Source of the DNA: JAHQVK01 sp036788295
Lineage (GTDB): Bacteria; Myxococcota; Kuafuiibacteriia; Kuafuiibacteriales; Kuafuiibacteriaceae
Direction of reading: 5' to 3'
Length of the DNA: 64,000 bases
Assembly: GCA_036788295.1 (NCBI GenBank)
Contig: DAIQNR010000024.1
Location: 1 to 64,000, forward strand
Shown: in pieces, positions 7,414-17,267 of the stretch
How positions within the stretch are numbered: the stretch's first letter is position 1
How the letters are laid out: every line of letters begins with the position of its first letter
Made by a program: the position numbers and the translations under genes
The notes under the pieces: generated by a model
What the model was told of the DNA's origin: nothing
The model's database searches: none
What the model saw: the letters and a program-made list of their open reading frames with translations, nothing else

Positions 7414-10400
7414 TCAGGGCGGCAGCAGCTCGAAGCCCCGAACCTGGTTCGCCTCGACCACGGCCACCACCGGGCGTGGCCCGGTGCCAAAGCAGCGAAC
7501 CGAAAAGGAGTCCGCCGACGGGATCTCGGCGACCGGTCGGTCGAGGACCGCGTCGAAAATGGAGCAGCCGCGGCCGGTCGAGGCTTCGGGGTGAACGTAG
7601 AACCGCCCACCGGCGACCGACGGGCCCTGGTTGAAGTTGCCTGGCCATCGAAACAGCCGGCGGTTGGCCTCCGGCCGGCTGAGCTCGACCCCGGTCGTGC
7701 TCACGATCAGCATGCCGTCCCCCCTCCGCTCCGCGAGCGCACGGATCTCGCCCAAGAGCGCGCTCGCAGTCGCCGGTCCGCGCACGAGGGTCCCGTCCGG
7801 TATCCCGTCGCTCGGGTCCACGTTGACAGTGGCCCAGCCGGTGTTCGAACGGCCCACGAACGTCCCGATGAGGACGACGTCCCGTCCGTCGCCGGCGACG
7901 GACAACACAATCCGCATCTCTGGCACCAGGACCGACCGCGACGTCCCGTCCCTGGGGTCGATGACGAGCAGATCGCTCAGCACATTCCCGGTGCCGCCGC
8001 GGGTTCGGGCTACGACGAGAAGGTCAGGGTCGAGCCAGGCGTAGTATTCCGAGCCCACCTGCGGAATCGACGACGTTTCAGGGGCTCGCTCAGCGAGCGC
8101 CGTAGGGCCGAGCCGGCCCGTCGTGAGGTCGAGCACAGTGTAGGCATCTCTCCCCTCCACCGCTTGGTAGAACATCACCCGGCTGGTTCGGGGGATGGGG
8201 AAATCGAACGTGTTGATCCGTTCCGTTGGCCGGGTGCTCAGCGAGCCAGATAGAAAGTCGAGGACGACGATTTCGCCTCTGAACGTCACGAACGCGAGTC
8301 GCTGGCCAGACAGAGGTACATATCGATTTGCGGTATTGTCCTGCAGGGTGACCGGGAGCAGAGCCTGAACGGCGCCGGCCGAGACTTGGCTGGTGACGCG
8401 GCTGCCGTCGGCCAGCACGAGCGTGATGGGTCCAGAGGTCGGTCGGAACGCGGCGCTCACGTCGAACCGAAGCCCGGTCGTCCCGAGGACCCTCATGTTG
8501 TCGGCCGGGCTGTCGTCGGGAAGCAGGATCTCGGTCACGCGGTCGAGGTTGCTCCCGGTCAAGAGCACATCCCTATCGCCCGGGGTGAGATACAGCGGAG
8601 AAAGATCGGTGGCGAGCACCTGCTCGGTGTCGAGGTCGAGCACGGCCGAGGTTCGAAACTCGAGCGCGGGGTGAAGGACGGTGAGCGCGCCGGGGAGCGC
8701 CCCGCTGGGCACGGTCACCACGATCTCCACCGCCGTCACCCGGTCCGCGGTCACCGGCTCCTCGACGCCAGGGAAGCGCACTCGCACGTCCTCGGCGGCG
8801 TCGAGGTTTCGTCCGAGCAGGCGAAGCTGCGCCCCCGGCGCGGCTGGGTTCGGGAGGATGCGGGTGACGCTCGGCCCCTCCTGCACGACCAAGGGGATAT
8901 CGACGGTCGCGCCGGGGAGGAGCAGGCGGATTCGAGAGGCCCGGCGGTCGGGCTCGACGCACACGACGAGCTCGCCGGTCAGGGCGGCCGCCCGCTGGGG
9001 CTCCCCGCAGGCGGCGGCGGCTTGGGGCGGGGCGTCGTCGAGTCGAAAGAGGAGGCTCTGCTCCGGGTCTACCCCGGTCAGGTACACGGCGACGAGGCTC
9101 CCCACCGTGGCAATTCGAGGCAAGACCCGGGTGACCGTCGGGCGCTGGAACACCTCGACCGGGCTTCTGCCTACGGCCTCCTGGCCCCGGGCGTAGACCC
9201 GGACCGGGCCGGAGCTGGCCCCGGTTGGCACCCGGACGACGGCGCGGGTGGCCGTCGCGGACAGCGCGGGGATCAGGGCGTCATCGCCGGTGAAGCGGAC
9301 GAGCGTGGCCGAAGGGTCGAACCCTCGGCCAAAGGTCTCGAGCGCCTCACCGGTGGCCACCCGCTCCGGCGCAAAGCCGGTGAGGACGAGCGGGACGTCG
9401 GCCTGGGCTGCGCCGCACTCGGTCCCGGGGACCGTCGGGCACGGATCCTCGGCGTCGGGGATGCCGTCCCCGTCGGTGTCGGGGTTTCTCGGGTCGGTGA
9501 TCCACCCGTCGAGGCCGAGCGAGTCCTCCTCGGCGTTCGAGAGGGTGTCTCCGTCGATGTCGGGGTCGATCTCGTCGGGGATGCCGTCGCCGTCGGTGTC
9601 GCGGCACACGAGCGGGTCCCGGGGGTTGTCGTCGGTGGCGTTCGGGCAGCCGTCCCCGTCGATGTCGGGATCGATCTCGTCGGGGACGCCATCTCCGTCG
9701 AGGTCGCCGGGCAGCGTTCTCGCGAGGTGCACCGGCTCGAGGCCGGCCACCCCGCCGGGGAGGACGGCGATCCCGAAGAGCTGGGCTGGAATGTAGCCGT
9801 CCCGGTCGAAGCGGGCCCGGTACAGCCCCGGCGAGAGCTCGACCGAGAAGCGGCCCTCCGCCTCCGTGGTGGCGGAGGTCTCACCGCCGCCGAGGAGCCC
9901 GAAGAATCGAACGTCGGTCCCAGCGAGTTCGGCGCCTTCGCCCTCGAGCGAGACCCGCCCGGCGACGGGGACGGGGGTCTCCTCCGCCGGTCCGAGCACG
10001 ATCTCGGAGGCGACGACCTGCTGGCCTTCGGGCAGCTCGAGCCCGAAGCGAAGCCCGGGGGCCCGCCCGGGGTAGAAGGCGGCGAGGTCGTAGCTCCCCG
10101 GGGGGAGGTTCGGAAGGAAGAAGCCGGACCCGGTGGCGACGGCCTGGTAGGGGGTGCCGGGTACGGCGACGAGCGCCCCGTCGGCCGGGGCCCGCCCCCC
10201 GGGGACGTCCGGGCCTTCGGCGACGACCAAACCGGCGAGCGTGCCATCCAAAGAGAGCACGAGCCGCCCGAGGTCCTGGGCTTGCCCGTCCGTGACCAGC
10301 GTCGCCCTCCGCCGCCGGGCGGCGACGACCGCCCCGCGTGCGTCGCGGCGCTCGGCGACCACCTCATGGTCCCCGAGAGGAAGACGGGCGAGCACGAATC

Positions 10401-10602
10401 GGCCGTCCTCGCCGGTGACGACGGAGGCGGAGCCGGCTCGGACGCGGACCCGCACGCCCGACTTGGGCACCAGCTCGCCCGTCCGTAGGTCCCGCTCGGC
10501 GACCTCCCCGGTCAGGGCCGCCCCCTCGGCCGGCGTCCTGAGCTCTCCGAGATCACGAATGCACCCGACAAGGCCGAAGGCAGCGAGAATGACCAACCGC
10601 AC
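7414..10602 (-). CDS. Large lipoprotein with Asp-rich Ca-binding repeats and IPT domains (copy A)
   Basis: About 1062 residues from a GTG at 10602, chosen because it places the lipobox (LAAFGLVGC) directly after a short hydrophobic segment exactly as in the downstream paralogue. Order: lipoprotein signal; carboxypeptidase-regulatory-like beta domains (GVRVRVRAGSASVVTGEDGR and similar); a block of thrombospondin-type-3/EF-hand-like calcium repeats (DLDGDGVPDEIDPDIDGDG, repeated); then IPT/TIG-like Ig folds (for example ITRILPNPAAPGAQLRLLG); and a C-terminal WD/propeller-like region (LLVIDPRDGTS). It is presumably a cell-surface protein that folds on calcium; its ligand is unknown. Its paralogue (copy B) lies 166 bp away on the same strand. 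Confidence 0.85.
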   Translation of the reverse strand: MRLVILAAFGLVGCIRDLGELRTPAEGAALTGEVAERDLRTGELVPKSGVRVRVRAGSASVVTGEDGRFVLARLPLGDHEVVAERRDARGAVVAARRRRATLVTDGQAQDLGRLVLSLDGTLAGLVVAEGPDVPGGRAPADGALVAVPGTPYQAVATGSGFFLPNLPPGSYDLAAFYPGRAPGLRFGLELPEGQQVVASEIVLGPAEETPVPVAGRVSLEGEGAELAGTDVRFFGLLGGGETSATTEAEGRFSVELSPGLYRARFDRDGYIPAQLFGIAVLPGGVAGLEPVHLARTLPGDLDGDGVPDEIDPDIDGDGCPNATDDNPRDPLVCRDTDGDGIPDEIDPDIDGDTLSNAEEDSLGLDGWITDPRNPDTDGDGIPDAEDPCPTVPGTECGAAQADVPLVLTGFAPERVATGEALETFGRGFDPSATLVRFTGDDALIPALSATATRAVVRVPTGASSGPVRVYARGQEAVGRSPVEVFQRPTVTRVLPRIATVGSLVAVYLTGVDPEQSLLFRLDDAPPQAAAACGEPQRAAALTGELVVCVEPDRRASRIRLLLPGATVDIPLVVQEGPSVTRILPNPAAPGAQLRLLGRNLDAAEDVRVRFPGVEEPVTADRVTAVEIVVTVPSGALPGALTVLHPALEFRTSAVLDLDTEQVLATDLSPLYLTPGDRDVLLTGSNLDRVTEILLPDDSPADNMRVLGTTGLRFDVSAAFRPTSGPITLVLADGSRVTSQVSAGAVQALLPVTLQDNTANRYVPLSGQRLAFVTFRGEIVVLDFLSGSLSTRPTERINTFDFPIPRTSRVMFYQAVEGRDAYTVLDLTTGRLGPTALAERAPETSSIPQVGSEYYAWLDPDLLVVARTRGGTGNVLSDLLVIDPRDGTSRSVLVPEMRIVLSVAGDGRDVVLIGTFVGRSNTGWATVNVDPSDGIPDGTLVRGPATASALLGEIRALAERRGDGMLIVSTTGVELSRPEANRRLFRWPGNFNQGPSVAGGRFYVHPEASTGRGCSIFDAVLDRPVAEIPSADSFSVRCFGTGPRPVVAVVEANQVRGFELLPP
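9394..9824 (-). repeat. Near-identical block shared with copy B (12755-13185)
   Basis: Aligned at an offset of 3361 bases, this stretch matches 12755-13185 with four mismatches that I count in about 430 bases, while flanking parts of the two genes diverge clearly. It encodes the Asp-rich calcium-binding block. Two of the changes alter the protein (Asp to Glu, Val to Ile). Confidence 0.85.
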
Positions 10603-10768
10603 GGTTGAAACGTGTGGTCTCTCGGCCGGCGCTGTCAACGCCCGCGCCGGCTCGGAAACGGCCGCCGCGGACATCTGCCCACCTGAGTGGAGCGGTCCAT
10701 CTCGTCGCTTTCCGGCCCTGGTGCTACCCAGCCCTTCTCGCCGAGAAGCGGGAGCGGGCCGCCATGGC

Positions 10769-13700
10769 TCAGGGCGGCAAGAGTTCATAGCTCCGCGCTT
10801 CGCCGTCAATCCCGATCACGGAGAAGACCGCTCGAGGTCCCGAGGCGGAACATCGAAAATTGAGGGTTCGCCGGATGACCGCCACCACCCGGTCGGCGAC
10901 GGCATCGAAGACACCGCAGCCCTGACCGCGCCCCAGGTCATCAGGGTAGATGAAATACCGACCACCTGCCAGCGCCGGAGGTTGGCTGATGGACGTTCCC
11001 CACCGCCTGAGAACTTGGTTCCCTTGGGGCCGCGCGAGCTCGACGCCTCGATTGCTGACGATGAGAACGCCGTCGCCCCGGGCCTCGGCAAACAGATTGG
11101 ATGAACCCTGGAGCGAGCGGGGGACGAAGGGACCACGCACCACGGTGCCGTCCGGGATCCCGTCGTCGGGAGCGACGTTGACGATGGCCCAACCCGAAAG
11201 GTTGAGTGGAAGTCCCGCGAATCTCCCGACGACCAATAGATCGCGTCCAATGCGGTCGATCCCAAAGACGAGATTGATCTCCGGGACATCCACCCACCTC
11301 GAAGAGCCATTTCTCGGGTCGATAACGAGAAACCTCCATTGGCCGGAGAACGATATCGCGATGACCAGAAGGTCATCTCCAATCCAGGATACATCCCCGA
11401 AGTCCGCTCGAAGGACACCTCTCGGAACCTCCGCGAGCGTTGCGGGACCGAGTTGGGAGGTGGCGAGGTCGAGCGTCGTGAATTGGGTTTGGTCCCCCAT
11501 CGATTGGTAACCGAGCAGGCGGCTCGTCCGCCGGATGGGAACCCATGAATATCCTGGGTCTACCTGGACCGGCCGGGTGAGCAGCGAGCCGGAGACCATG
11601 TCGAGAGTCGAGATTTCGCGCGGAGAGGAGCCTCCGCCCAGCAGTCCGAGTCGCTGCCCGCTCAGTGGAACTACCCGTCCAAAATAGCTGTAGAAGTCGC
11701 GGGTCCCTGGGGCGACGGACAGGGGCCGGACCGCTCCAGCGACGACCTGGCTGGTCAAACGGCTCCCGTCGTTCAAAATCAAGGTCAGCGGACCGGGAAT
11801 CGGGTCGAAGGCGGCCGGGACGTCGAAGCGCAATCCGGTCCCCTGGGTCAAGCTCAGGTTCTCCGCCGAGCTCCCGTCGGGCAGGAGGACATCCGCGACC
11901 CGGTCGAGATTGCTCCCGGTGATCAGCACTTCGGTATCCCCGGGCGTGAGGTAGAGCGGCTGCAGGTCGGTGGCGAGGACGAGGTCGCTGTCCATGTCGA
12001 GGACAGGCGCCGTGCGAAACTCGAGCGCCGGGTGGAAGATGGTGAGGGGCCCGGGCGTTGCCCCGCTCGGGACGGTGACCGCGATCTCGCCGGAAGTCAC
12101 GCGGTCGGCCACCACGGACTCGGGCACGCCCGGAAATCCAACCCGGACCTCCGACGGAGCGTCGAGGTTGCTTCCCAGCAACCGAAGCTGAACGCCGACG
12201 GCCGCGGGGTTCGGCAGGATGGTCGTGACCACCGGACCCTCCTGCACGAGCAGCGAGACCTCCAGAGTCGCCGTCGGAAGGAGGACGCGGAGCCTGGAGG
12301 CTCTCCGGTTCGGGACCACGCAGACCACCCACTCCCCGCCGAGCGCCGCCTCTCGCTGGGGCTCGAGGCACGGTGAGCCGGGCTGAACCGGCCCGTCGTC
12401 GAGCCGAAATCGAACGGTGGATGCCGAATCGACGCCCGTGAGATAGACGGCGAGCAGCGTCCCGAGTGTGGCGCTCTCCGGCACGACCCGCTGAACGGTC
12501 GGTCGCTCGAACACCTCGAGCGGCCGCTCGGTGACCGCCGCTTGGCCACGGGCGAAGACCTGGAGCGGCCCGGATGAAGCGCCCGGAGGGACTCGGACGA
12601 CGGCGAGGGTGGCGGTGGCGGACAGGGCGGGGATGAGGGCGATGTCACCGGTGAAGCGGACGAGCGTGGCCGCCGGGTCGAAGCCCTGGCCGCGGATCTC
12701 GATCGCCTCGCCGGTCGCGATGCTCTCCGGGGAGAAGCCGGCCACGACGAGCGAGACGTCGGCCTGGGCTGCGCCGCACTCGGTCCCGGGGATCGTCGGG
12801 CACGGATCCTCGGCGTCGGGGATGCCGTCCCCTTCGGTGTCGGGGTTTCTCGGGTCGGTGATCCACCCGTCGAGGCCGAGCGAGTCCTCCTCGGCGTTCG
12901 AGAGGGTGTCTCCGTCGATGTCGGGGTCGATCTCGTCGGGGATGCCGTCGCCGTCGGTGTCGCGGCACACGAGCGGGTCCCGGGGGTTGTCGTCGGTGGC
13001 GTTCGGGCAGCCGTCCCCGTCGATGTCGGGATCGATCTCGTCGGGGACGCCATCTCCGTCGAGGTCGCCGGGCAGCGTTCTCGCGAGGTGCACCGGCTCG
13101 AGGCCGGCCACCCCGCCGGGGAGGACGGCGATCCCGAACAGCTGGGCTGGAATGTAACCGTCCCGGTCGAAGCGGGCCCGGTACAATCCCGGGGGTAGGT
13201 CGAGCGTGAACGCTCCGGCGTCGTCGGTGCCGGTCTCGGTCTCGGCGCCGGTGAGCACGCTCGCGAACCGGACCTCGGTGCCGGCCGAAGAACCATCTTC
13301 GGCCCCTTCGAGCGAGACCCTTGCGGCCACGGTGACCGGGGATTCATCGGCCAGCGGAAGCACGATCTCGGAGGCGAAGATCTGCTGGCCTTCGGGGACT
13401 TCGAGGCCAAACCGGAGGCCGGGCGCCCGGCCGGGAAAAAAGGCGGCGAGATCGTAGCTCCCTGGGGGCAGGTTCGGGAGGAAGAAGCCGGAGGCGGAGG
13501 CGACCGCTTGGTAGGGCGTGCCCGGGACGGCGACGAGCGCGCCTTCGGCCGGGGCTCTGCCGCCAGGCACGTCCGGTCCCTCCGACACCACCAGGCCGGA
13601 GAGCGTGCCGTCGAGCGAGAGCACGAGCCGCCCGAGGTCCTGGGCCTGGCCATCGGACAGCAGGGTGGCTCGGCGGCGGCGGGCGGCGACGACCGCCCCC

Positions 13701-13969
13701 CGATCGTCCTTTCGCTCGGCGATCACCTCGTGCTCGCCGAGCGGGAGCCGGCCGAGAACGAAGCGGCCGTCGTCACCGGTCACGAAGGACGTGGAGCCGG
13801 CGCGGATCCGGACCCGAACGCCACCCTTGGGCACGACTTCCCCGGTAGAAAGGTCCCGCTCGGCGACCTCCCCGGTCAGAGCCGCCCCCTCGGCCGGCGT
13901 CCGCAGGTCCCCGAGATCCCGAATGCACCCGGCCAACCCGAACAAGCCGACGACGGCTCCGCGCAGCAT
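10769..13969 (-). CDS. Large lipoprotein with Asp-rich Ca-binding repeats and IPT domains (copy B)
   Basis: 1066 residues from ATG 13969 (MLRGAVVGLFGLAGC), with a clean lipobox LAGC at residues 12-15. The domain order matches copy A: regulatory-like beta domains, DGDG calcium repeats (DTDGDGIPDEIDPDIDGD), IPT/TIG folds (VVTTILPNPAAVGVQLRLLG), then a propeller-like C-terminus ending SYELLPP, against GFELLPP in copy A. The two proteins are colinear over their whole length, so this is a tandem gene duplication. An outer-membrane surface location is expected. Function is unknown; adhesion, matrix contact or prey contact are possibilities only. The downstream RND operon is on the same strand but 31 bp further upstream in transcription order, so read-through is possible. 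Confidence 0.87.
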   Translation of the reverse strand: MLRGAVVGLFGLAGCIRDLGDLRTPAEGAALTGEVAERDLSTGEVVPKGGVRVRIRAGSTSFVTGDDGRFVLGRLPLGEHEVIAERKDDRGAVVAARRRRATLLSDGQAQDLGRLVLSLDGTLSGLVVSEGPDVPGGRAPAEGALVAVPGTPYQAVASASGFFLPNLPPGSYDLAAFFPGRAPGLRFGLEVPEGQQIFASEIVLPLADESPVTVAARVSLEGAEDGSSAGTEVRFASVLTGAETETGTDDAGAFTLDLPPGLYRARFDRDGYIPAQLFGIAVLPGGVAGLEPVHLARTLPGDLDGDGVPDEIDPDIDGDGCPNATDDNPRDPLVCRDTDGDGIPDEIDPDIDGDTLSNAEEDSLGLDGWITDPRNPDTEGDGIPDAEDPCPTIPGTECGAAQADVSLVVAGFSPESIATGEAIEIRGQGFDPAATLVRFTGDIALIPALSATATLAVVRVPPGASSGPLQVFARGQAAVTERPLEVFERPTVQRVVPESATLGTLLAVYLTGVDSASTVRFRLDDGPVQPGSPCLEPQREAALGGEWVVCVVPNRRASRLRVLLPTATLEVSLLVQEGPVVTTILPNPAAVGVQLRLLGSNLDAPSEVRVGFPGVPESVVADRVTSGEIAVTVPSGATPGPLTIFHPALEFRTAPVLDMDSDLVLATDLQPLYLTPGDTEVLITGSNLDRVADVLLPDGSSAENLSLTQGTGLRFDVPAAFDPIPGPLTLILNDGSRLTSQVVAGAVRPLSVAPGTRDFYSYFGRVVPLSGQRLGLLGGGSSPREISTLDMVSGSLLTRPVQVDPGYSWVPIRRTSRLLGYQSMGDQTQFTTLDLATSQLGPATLAEVPRGVLRADFGDVSWIGDDLLVIAISFSGQWRFLVIDPRNGSSRWVDVPEINLVFGIDRIGRDLLVVGRFAGLPLNLSGWAIVNVAPDDGIPDGTVVRGPFVPRSLQGSSNLFAEARGDGVLIVSNRGVELARPQGNQVLRRWGTSISQPPALAGGRYFIYPDDLGRGQGCGVFDAVADRVVAVIRRTLNFRCSASGPRAVFSVIGIDGEARSYELLPP
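12755..13185 (-). repeat. Near-identical block shared with copy A (9394-9824)
   Basis: Partner of the block in copy A. About 99% identity over roughly 430 bases, by direct reading, lies within otherwise diverged paralogues. Confidence 0.85.
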
Positions 13970-14000
13970 GCGCGGAAACTGACGGGAGCCGCTCTGACTG

Positions 14001-17000
14001 TCAAGCGAGCGGGGTCTTCCGGTAGGCGAGGTGGTAGAGCACCGGAACCGCCATTCGGCTGATGAACAGGGACGCGATCTCCCCGAAGATGAGAGCGACG
14101 GCGAGCCCCTCGAAGATCGGGTCGAAGAGGATGACGCCGGCGCCCACGACCACCGCGAGCGCGGTCAGCATCATCGGCCGAAATCGCACGGCGCCGGCAT
14201 CGGCCACCGCTTGCTCGAGCGGCATCCCCTCCCTCAGCCGCAGCTCGATGAAATCCACGAGGATGATCGAGTTGCGCACGACGATTCCGGCCCCCGCCAT
14301 GAACCCGATCATGGACGTCGCCGAGAAGAAGACCCCCATCAGTCCATGGGCGGGGAGGATCCCAACCAGCGAAAACGGGATCGCAGCCATCACGATGATG
14401 GGGGTGAGAAACGATCCAAACCAACCCACCATCAAAACATAGATGAGCGCCAGCACGGCGGCGAAGGCGAGTCCCAAATCCCGGAAGACCTCGATCGTGA
14501 TTTGCCACTCCCCATCCCACTTCACCGCCGGGTCGAGGTCGTCGGTTGGCCCGCTGGCGTTCAGGATCGACAGGCCCTCGCTCCGTCCCCCGAAGCGCCT
14601 GGCGTCGAGCTTCGACAGCTCTCGGTTCATGGCGAAGATGGCGTAGACCGGGCTCTCCACCACCCCGGCGACGTCCGCGACGACGTAGAGAACGGGCAGG
14701 AGGTTCTTGTGGTGAATGGTCTTGTCGTCCACGTCCCTCTCGATGCGCACCAGCTCGCCCAGGGCGACGAGCGGGGGGTTGGCCGCGTCGCCGGGCCGCG
14801 GCTCGGGGAGCGCGTTGGCGTCCCCCGAGCGCATCTTCAGGCCGAGCAGGTCCGCGGGCAGGGTCCGAAGCCGCCGGGGCAGCTCGACCCGAAGCTCCAC
14901 GTCTTCCTTCTCGTGGGGCAGGTGGACGAGGTCCACGGAGGCACCGCCGACCGCGATCTCGAGCGTTCGCGCGATGGTTTGTACCGCGATTCCATGAAGG
15001 GCAGCCTTCTCCTTGTCCACGACGAAGCGGCTGCGCGGCGCGTCCGATTCGAAGTACCAATCCACGTCCACGACCCCGGGGGTCTTCTCGAAGATGTCCT
15101 TGACCTCCCGGGCGAGCGACCGCCGGGCCTCTTCGGTCGGCGCGTAGATCTCGGCGACCAGGGTCTGGAGCACCGGAGGCCCTGGGGGCACCTCGGCGAC
15201 CGCGACCCTGACGCCGTATCTTTCGACCACCGGGGCGATGGCGGTGCGGATCCTCTTGGCGATGTCGTGGCTCTTGGCGCTTCTGTGGTGCTTTTCGACC
15301 AGGTTGACCTGGATGTCAGCGACGTGGGCGCCGCGGCGAAGAAAATAATGTCGGACGAGCCCGTTGAAGTTGAACGGAGCCGAAGTCCCGACGTGAATCT
15401 GGTAGTCCCGGACCTCGGGTTCGTCCCGGAGCGTTCGGGCTAGGTCCTTCGCGATTCGGGCGGTGTGCTCGAGCGAGCTGCCCTCCGGGGCATTCACGAT
15501 GACTTGAAGCTCGCTCTTGTCGTCGAAGGGCAGCATCTTCACCTTGACGAAACCCACCCCCACGAGCGCGAGGGAACCGGCGAGCAGCGCCGTGATGCCG
15601 ACCAGAAACGACCACCGGGGCACGGCGCCTCCGATGAGCGGCGCCATCGTCGCCCGGTAGCTCCGAGTCAGAAGATCCTCCCTGCCCTTCTCGTGGCCGT
15701 GTCCGTGGCCGCCCCGGGGCCGCCCGAGCAGCCGCATCGCCGCCCAAGGGGTGACGATGAACGCGATGAGCAGCGAGAAGAACATGGCCGCGCTCGCCCC
15801 GATCGGGATGGGTCGCATGTAGGGCCCCATGAGCCCGCCGACGAAGGCCATGGGCACCACGGCCGCGATGACGGTGAAGGTGGCGAGAATCGTGGGGTTT
15901 CCGACCTCGTCCACGGCTTCGACCGCCGCGGCGGCGAAGCTCCTCCCTCGGTTCTCGGATAGATGGAGATGGCGGACGATGTTCTCGACCACGACGATCG
16001 CGTCGTCGACCAAGATCCCGATGCTGAAGATCAGCGCAAACAGCGTGATTCGGTTGAGCGTGAACCCATATAGATAAAAGACGAGCAGCGTCAGGGCGAG
16101 CGTGGACGGGATGGCGACGGCGACGATGCCCGACTCTCGGGCGCCCAGGGTGAACAAGATGAGCAGCGAGACGCTGACCACCGCGATCGCCATGTGAAAG
16201 AGGAGCTCGTTTGACTTCTCGGCCGCCGTCTCGCCGTAGTGCCGGGTCACCGTCAGCTCCACATCGGCCGGCAGCAGGTGGGGCTTCAGCCGCTCCACTT
16301 TGGCGAGGACGGCGTCGGCGACGGCGACCGCGTTCGTGCCCGGGCGCTTGGCGATGGTCAGGGTGACGGCCGGGCGCTCGGCCGCTCGATCCCGGGCGGC
16401 TGCCCCGTATCCAAAGAAGACATATTGGGTGGGATCCTCGGCTCCGTCCACGACGTCGGCGACCTCCCGCAGGTGGACCGGGCGACCGGCGTGCATGCCC
16501 ACCACCAGGTCGCCCACCGCCTCGGCCGACTCGAGAAAGCCCCCGGTATCGACGGTGATGCTCAGGTTCTGCGCGGTGAGTTCGCCGGCCCGAAACTGCC
16601 GGTTTTGCCTCGTGATGAGAGGGACGATGCCAGCGACGCTCAGGTCCCGGGCGGCGAGCCTCGCCGGGTCGAGCTCGCCTCTGATCTGCCTTCGCAGCCC
16701 GCCGATGAGCTGCGTTTCGGCCACCGAGGGGATCTGCTTGACCTCGGACTCGAACTCCGAAGCGAGGCGGCGGAGGTCGAGGTGGTCCTCCTCTTCTCCG
16801 TGAAATGTGAGGGCGAGAATCGGGACGTCATCGATGGATCGCGCCTTCACGAGCGGAATCGAGACCCCGTGGGGGATGCGGTCCACGTTCCCGTCGAGCT
16901 TCTGTCGAAGCCGCACGACGCTCCTCTCCACGTCCTCGCCCACTTCGAAGCGGACGACCACGAGCGCCGAGCCCGGCCTCGTGATCGAATATACATACTC

Positions 17001-17267
17001 GACCTTCGGGATCTCCCAGAGGAGCTGCTCCATCGGTCTGGTCGCGCGGTCCTCCATCTCTTGGGCCGAGGCGCCGGGCATCTCGACCATGACGTCGATC
17101 ATCGGGACCTGGATCTGGGGCTCCTCTTCCCTCGGCAAGAGGACGATCGCGGCGAGCCCGAGCAGCACCGAAGCGACCACGATGAGCGGGGTGAGCTTCG
17201 AGTCGATGAAAACCTTCGCCATCTGGCCGGCGAGACCGAGACTCGATGGGTGTGAAGCTTCGTTCAT
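14001..17267 (-). CDS. RND-family efflux pump, inner-membrane transporter
   Basis: 1088 residues, the typical AcrB/MdtC-like length. An N-terminal transmembrane helix (TPLIVVASVLLGLAAIVLLP) is followed by the porter motif EEEPQIQVPMIDVMVEMPGA. The proton-relay helix contains GILVDDAIVVVENIVRH, the DD motif of TM4. Two large periplasmic loops alternate with hydrophobic blocks. It would pump substrate from periplasm or inner leaflet through the TolC-like channel encoded two genes upstream. The start ATG overlaps the adaptor stop (ATGA at 17264-17267), so translation is coupled. The substrate class, drug or metal, cannot be assigned from motifs alone. Confidence 0.95.
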   Translation of the reverse strand: MNEASHPSSLGLAGQMAKVFIDSKLTPLIVVASVLLGLAAIVLLPREEEPQIQVPMIDVMVEMPGASAQEMEDRATRPMEQLLWEIPKVEYVYSITRPGSALVVVRFEVGEDVERSVVRLRQKLDGNVDRIPHGVSIPLVKARSIDDVPILALTFHGEEEDHLDLRRLASEFESEVKQIPSVAETQLIGGLRRQIRGELDPARLAARDLSVAGIVPLITRQNRQFRAGELTAQNLSITVDTGGFLESAEAVGDLVVGMHAGRPVHLREVADVVDGAEDPTQYVFFGYGAAARDRAAERPAVTLTIAKRPGTNAVAVADAVLAKVERLKPHLLPADVELTVTRHYGETAAEKSNELLFHMAIAVVSVSLLILFTLGARESGIVAVAIPSTLALTLLVFYLYGFTLNRITLFALIFSIGILVDDAIVVVENIVRHLHLSENRGRSFAAAAVEAVDEVGNPTILATFTVIAAVVPMAFVGGLMGPYMRPIPIGASAAMFFSLLIAFIVTPWAAMRLLGRPRGGHGHGHEKGREDLLTRSYRATMAPLIGGAVPRWSFLVGITALLAGSLALVGVGFVKVKMLPFDDKSELQVIVNAPEGSSLEHTARIAKDLARTLRDEPEVRDYQIHVGTSAPFNFNGLVRHYFLRRGAHVADIQVNLVEKHHRSAKSHDIAKRIRTAIAPVVERYGVRVAVAEVPPGPPVLQTLVAEIYAPTEEARRSLAREVKDIFEKTPGVVDVDWYFESDAPRSRFVVDKEKAALHGIAVQTIARTLEIAVGGASVDLVHLPHEKEDVELRVELPRRLRTLPADLLGLKMRSGDANALPEPRPGDAANPPLVALGELVRIERDVDDKTIHHKNLLPVLYVVADVAGVVESPVYAIFAMNRELSKLDARRFGGRSEGLSILNASGPTDDLDPAVKWDGEWQITIEVFRDLGLAFAAVLALIYVLMVGWFGSFLTPIIVMAAIPFSLVGILPAHGLMGVFFSATSMIGFMAGAGIVVRNSIILVDFIELRLREGMPLEQAVADAGAVRFRPMMLTALAVVVGAGVILFDPIFEGLAVALIFGEIASLFISRMAVPVLYHLAYRKTPLA

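Noticed and set aside
10735..10749. Perfect hairpin CTTCTC-GCC-GAGAAG between the two lipoprotein genes as a terminator
   Set aside because: Stem of six pairs without a T-run on either strand; could be chance in GC-rich DNA.
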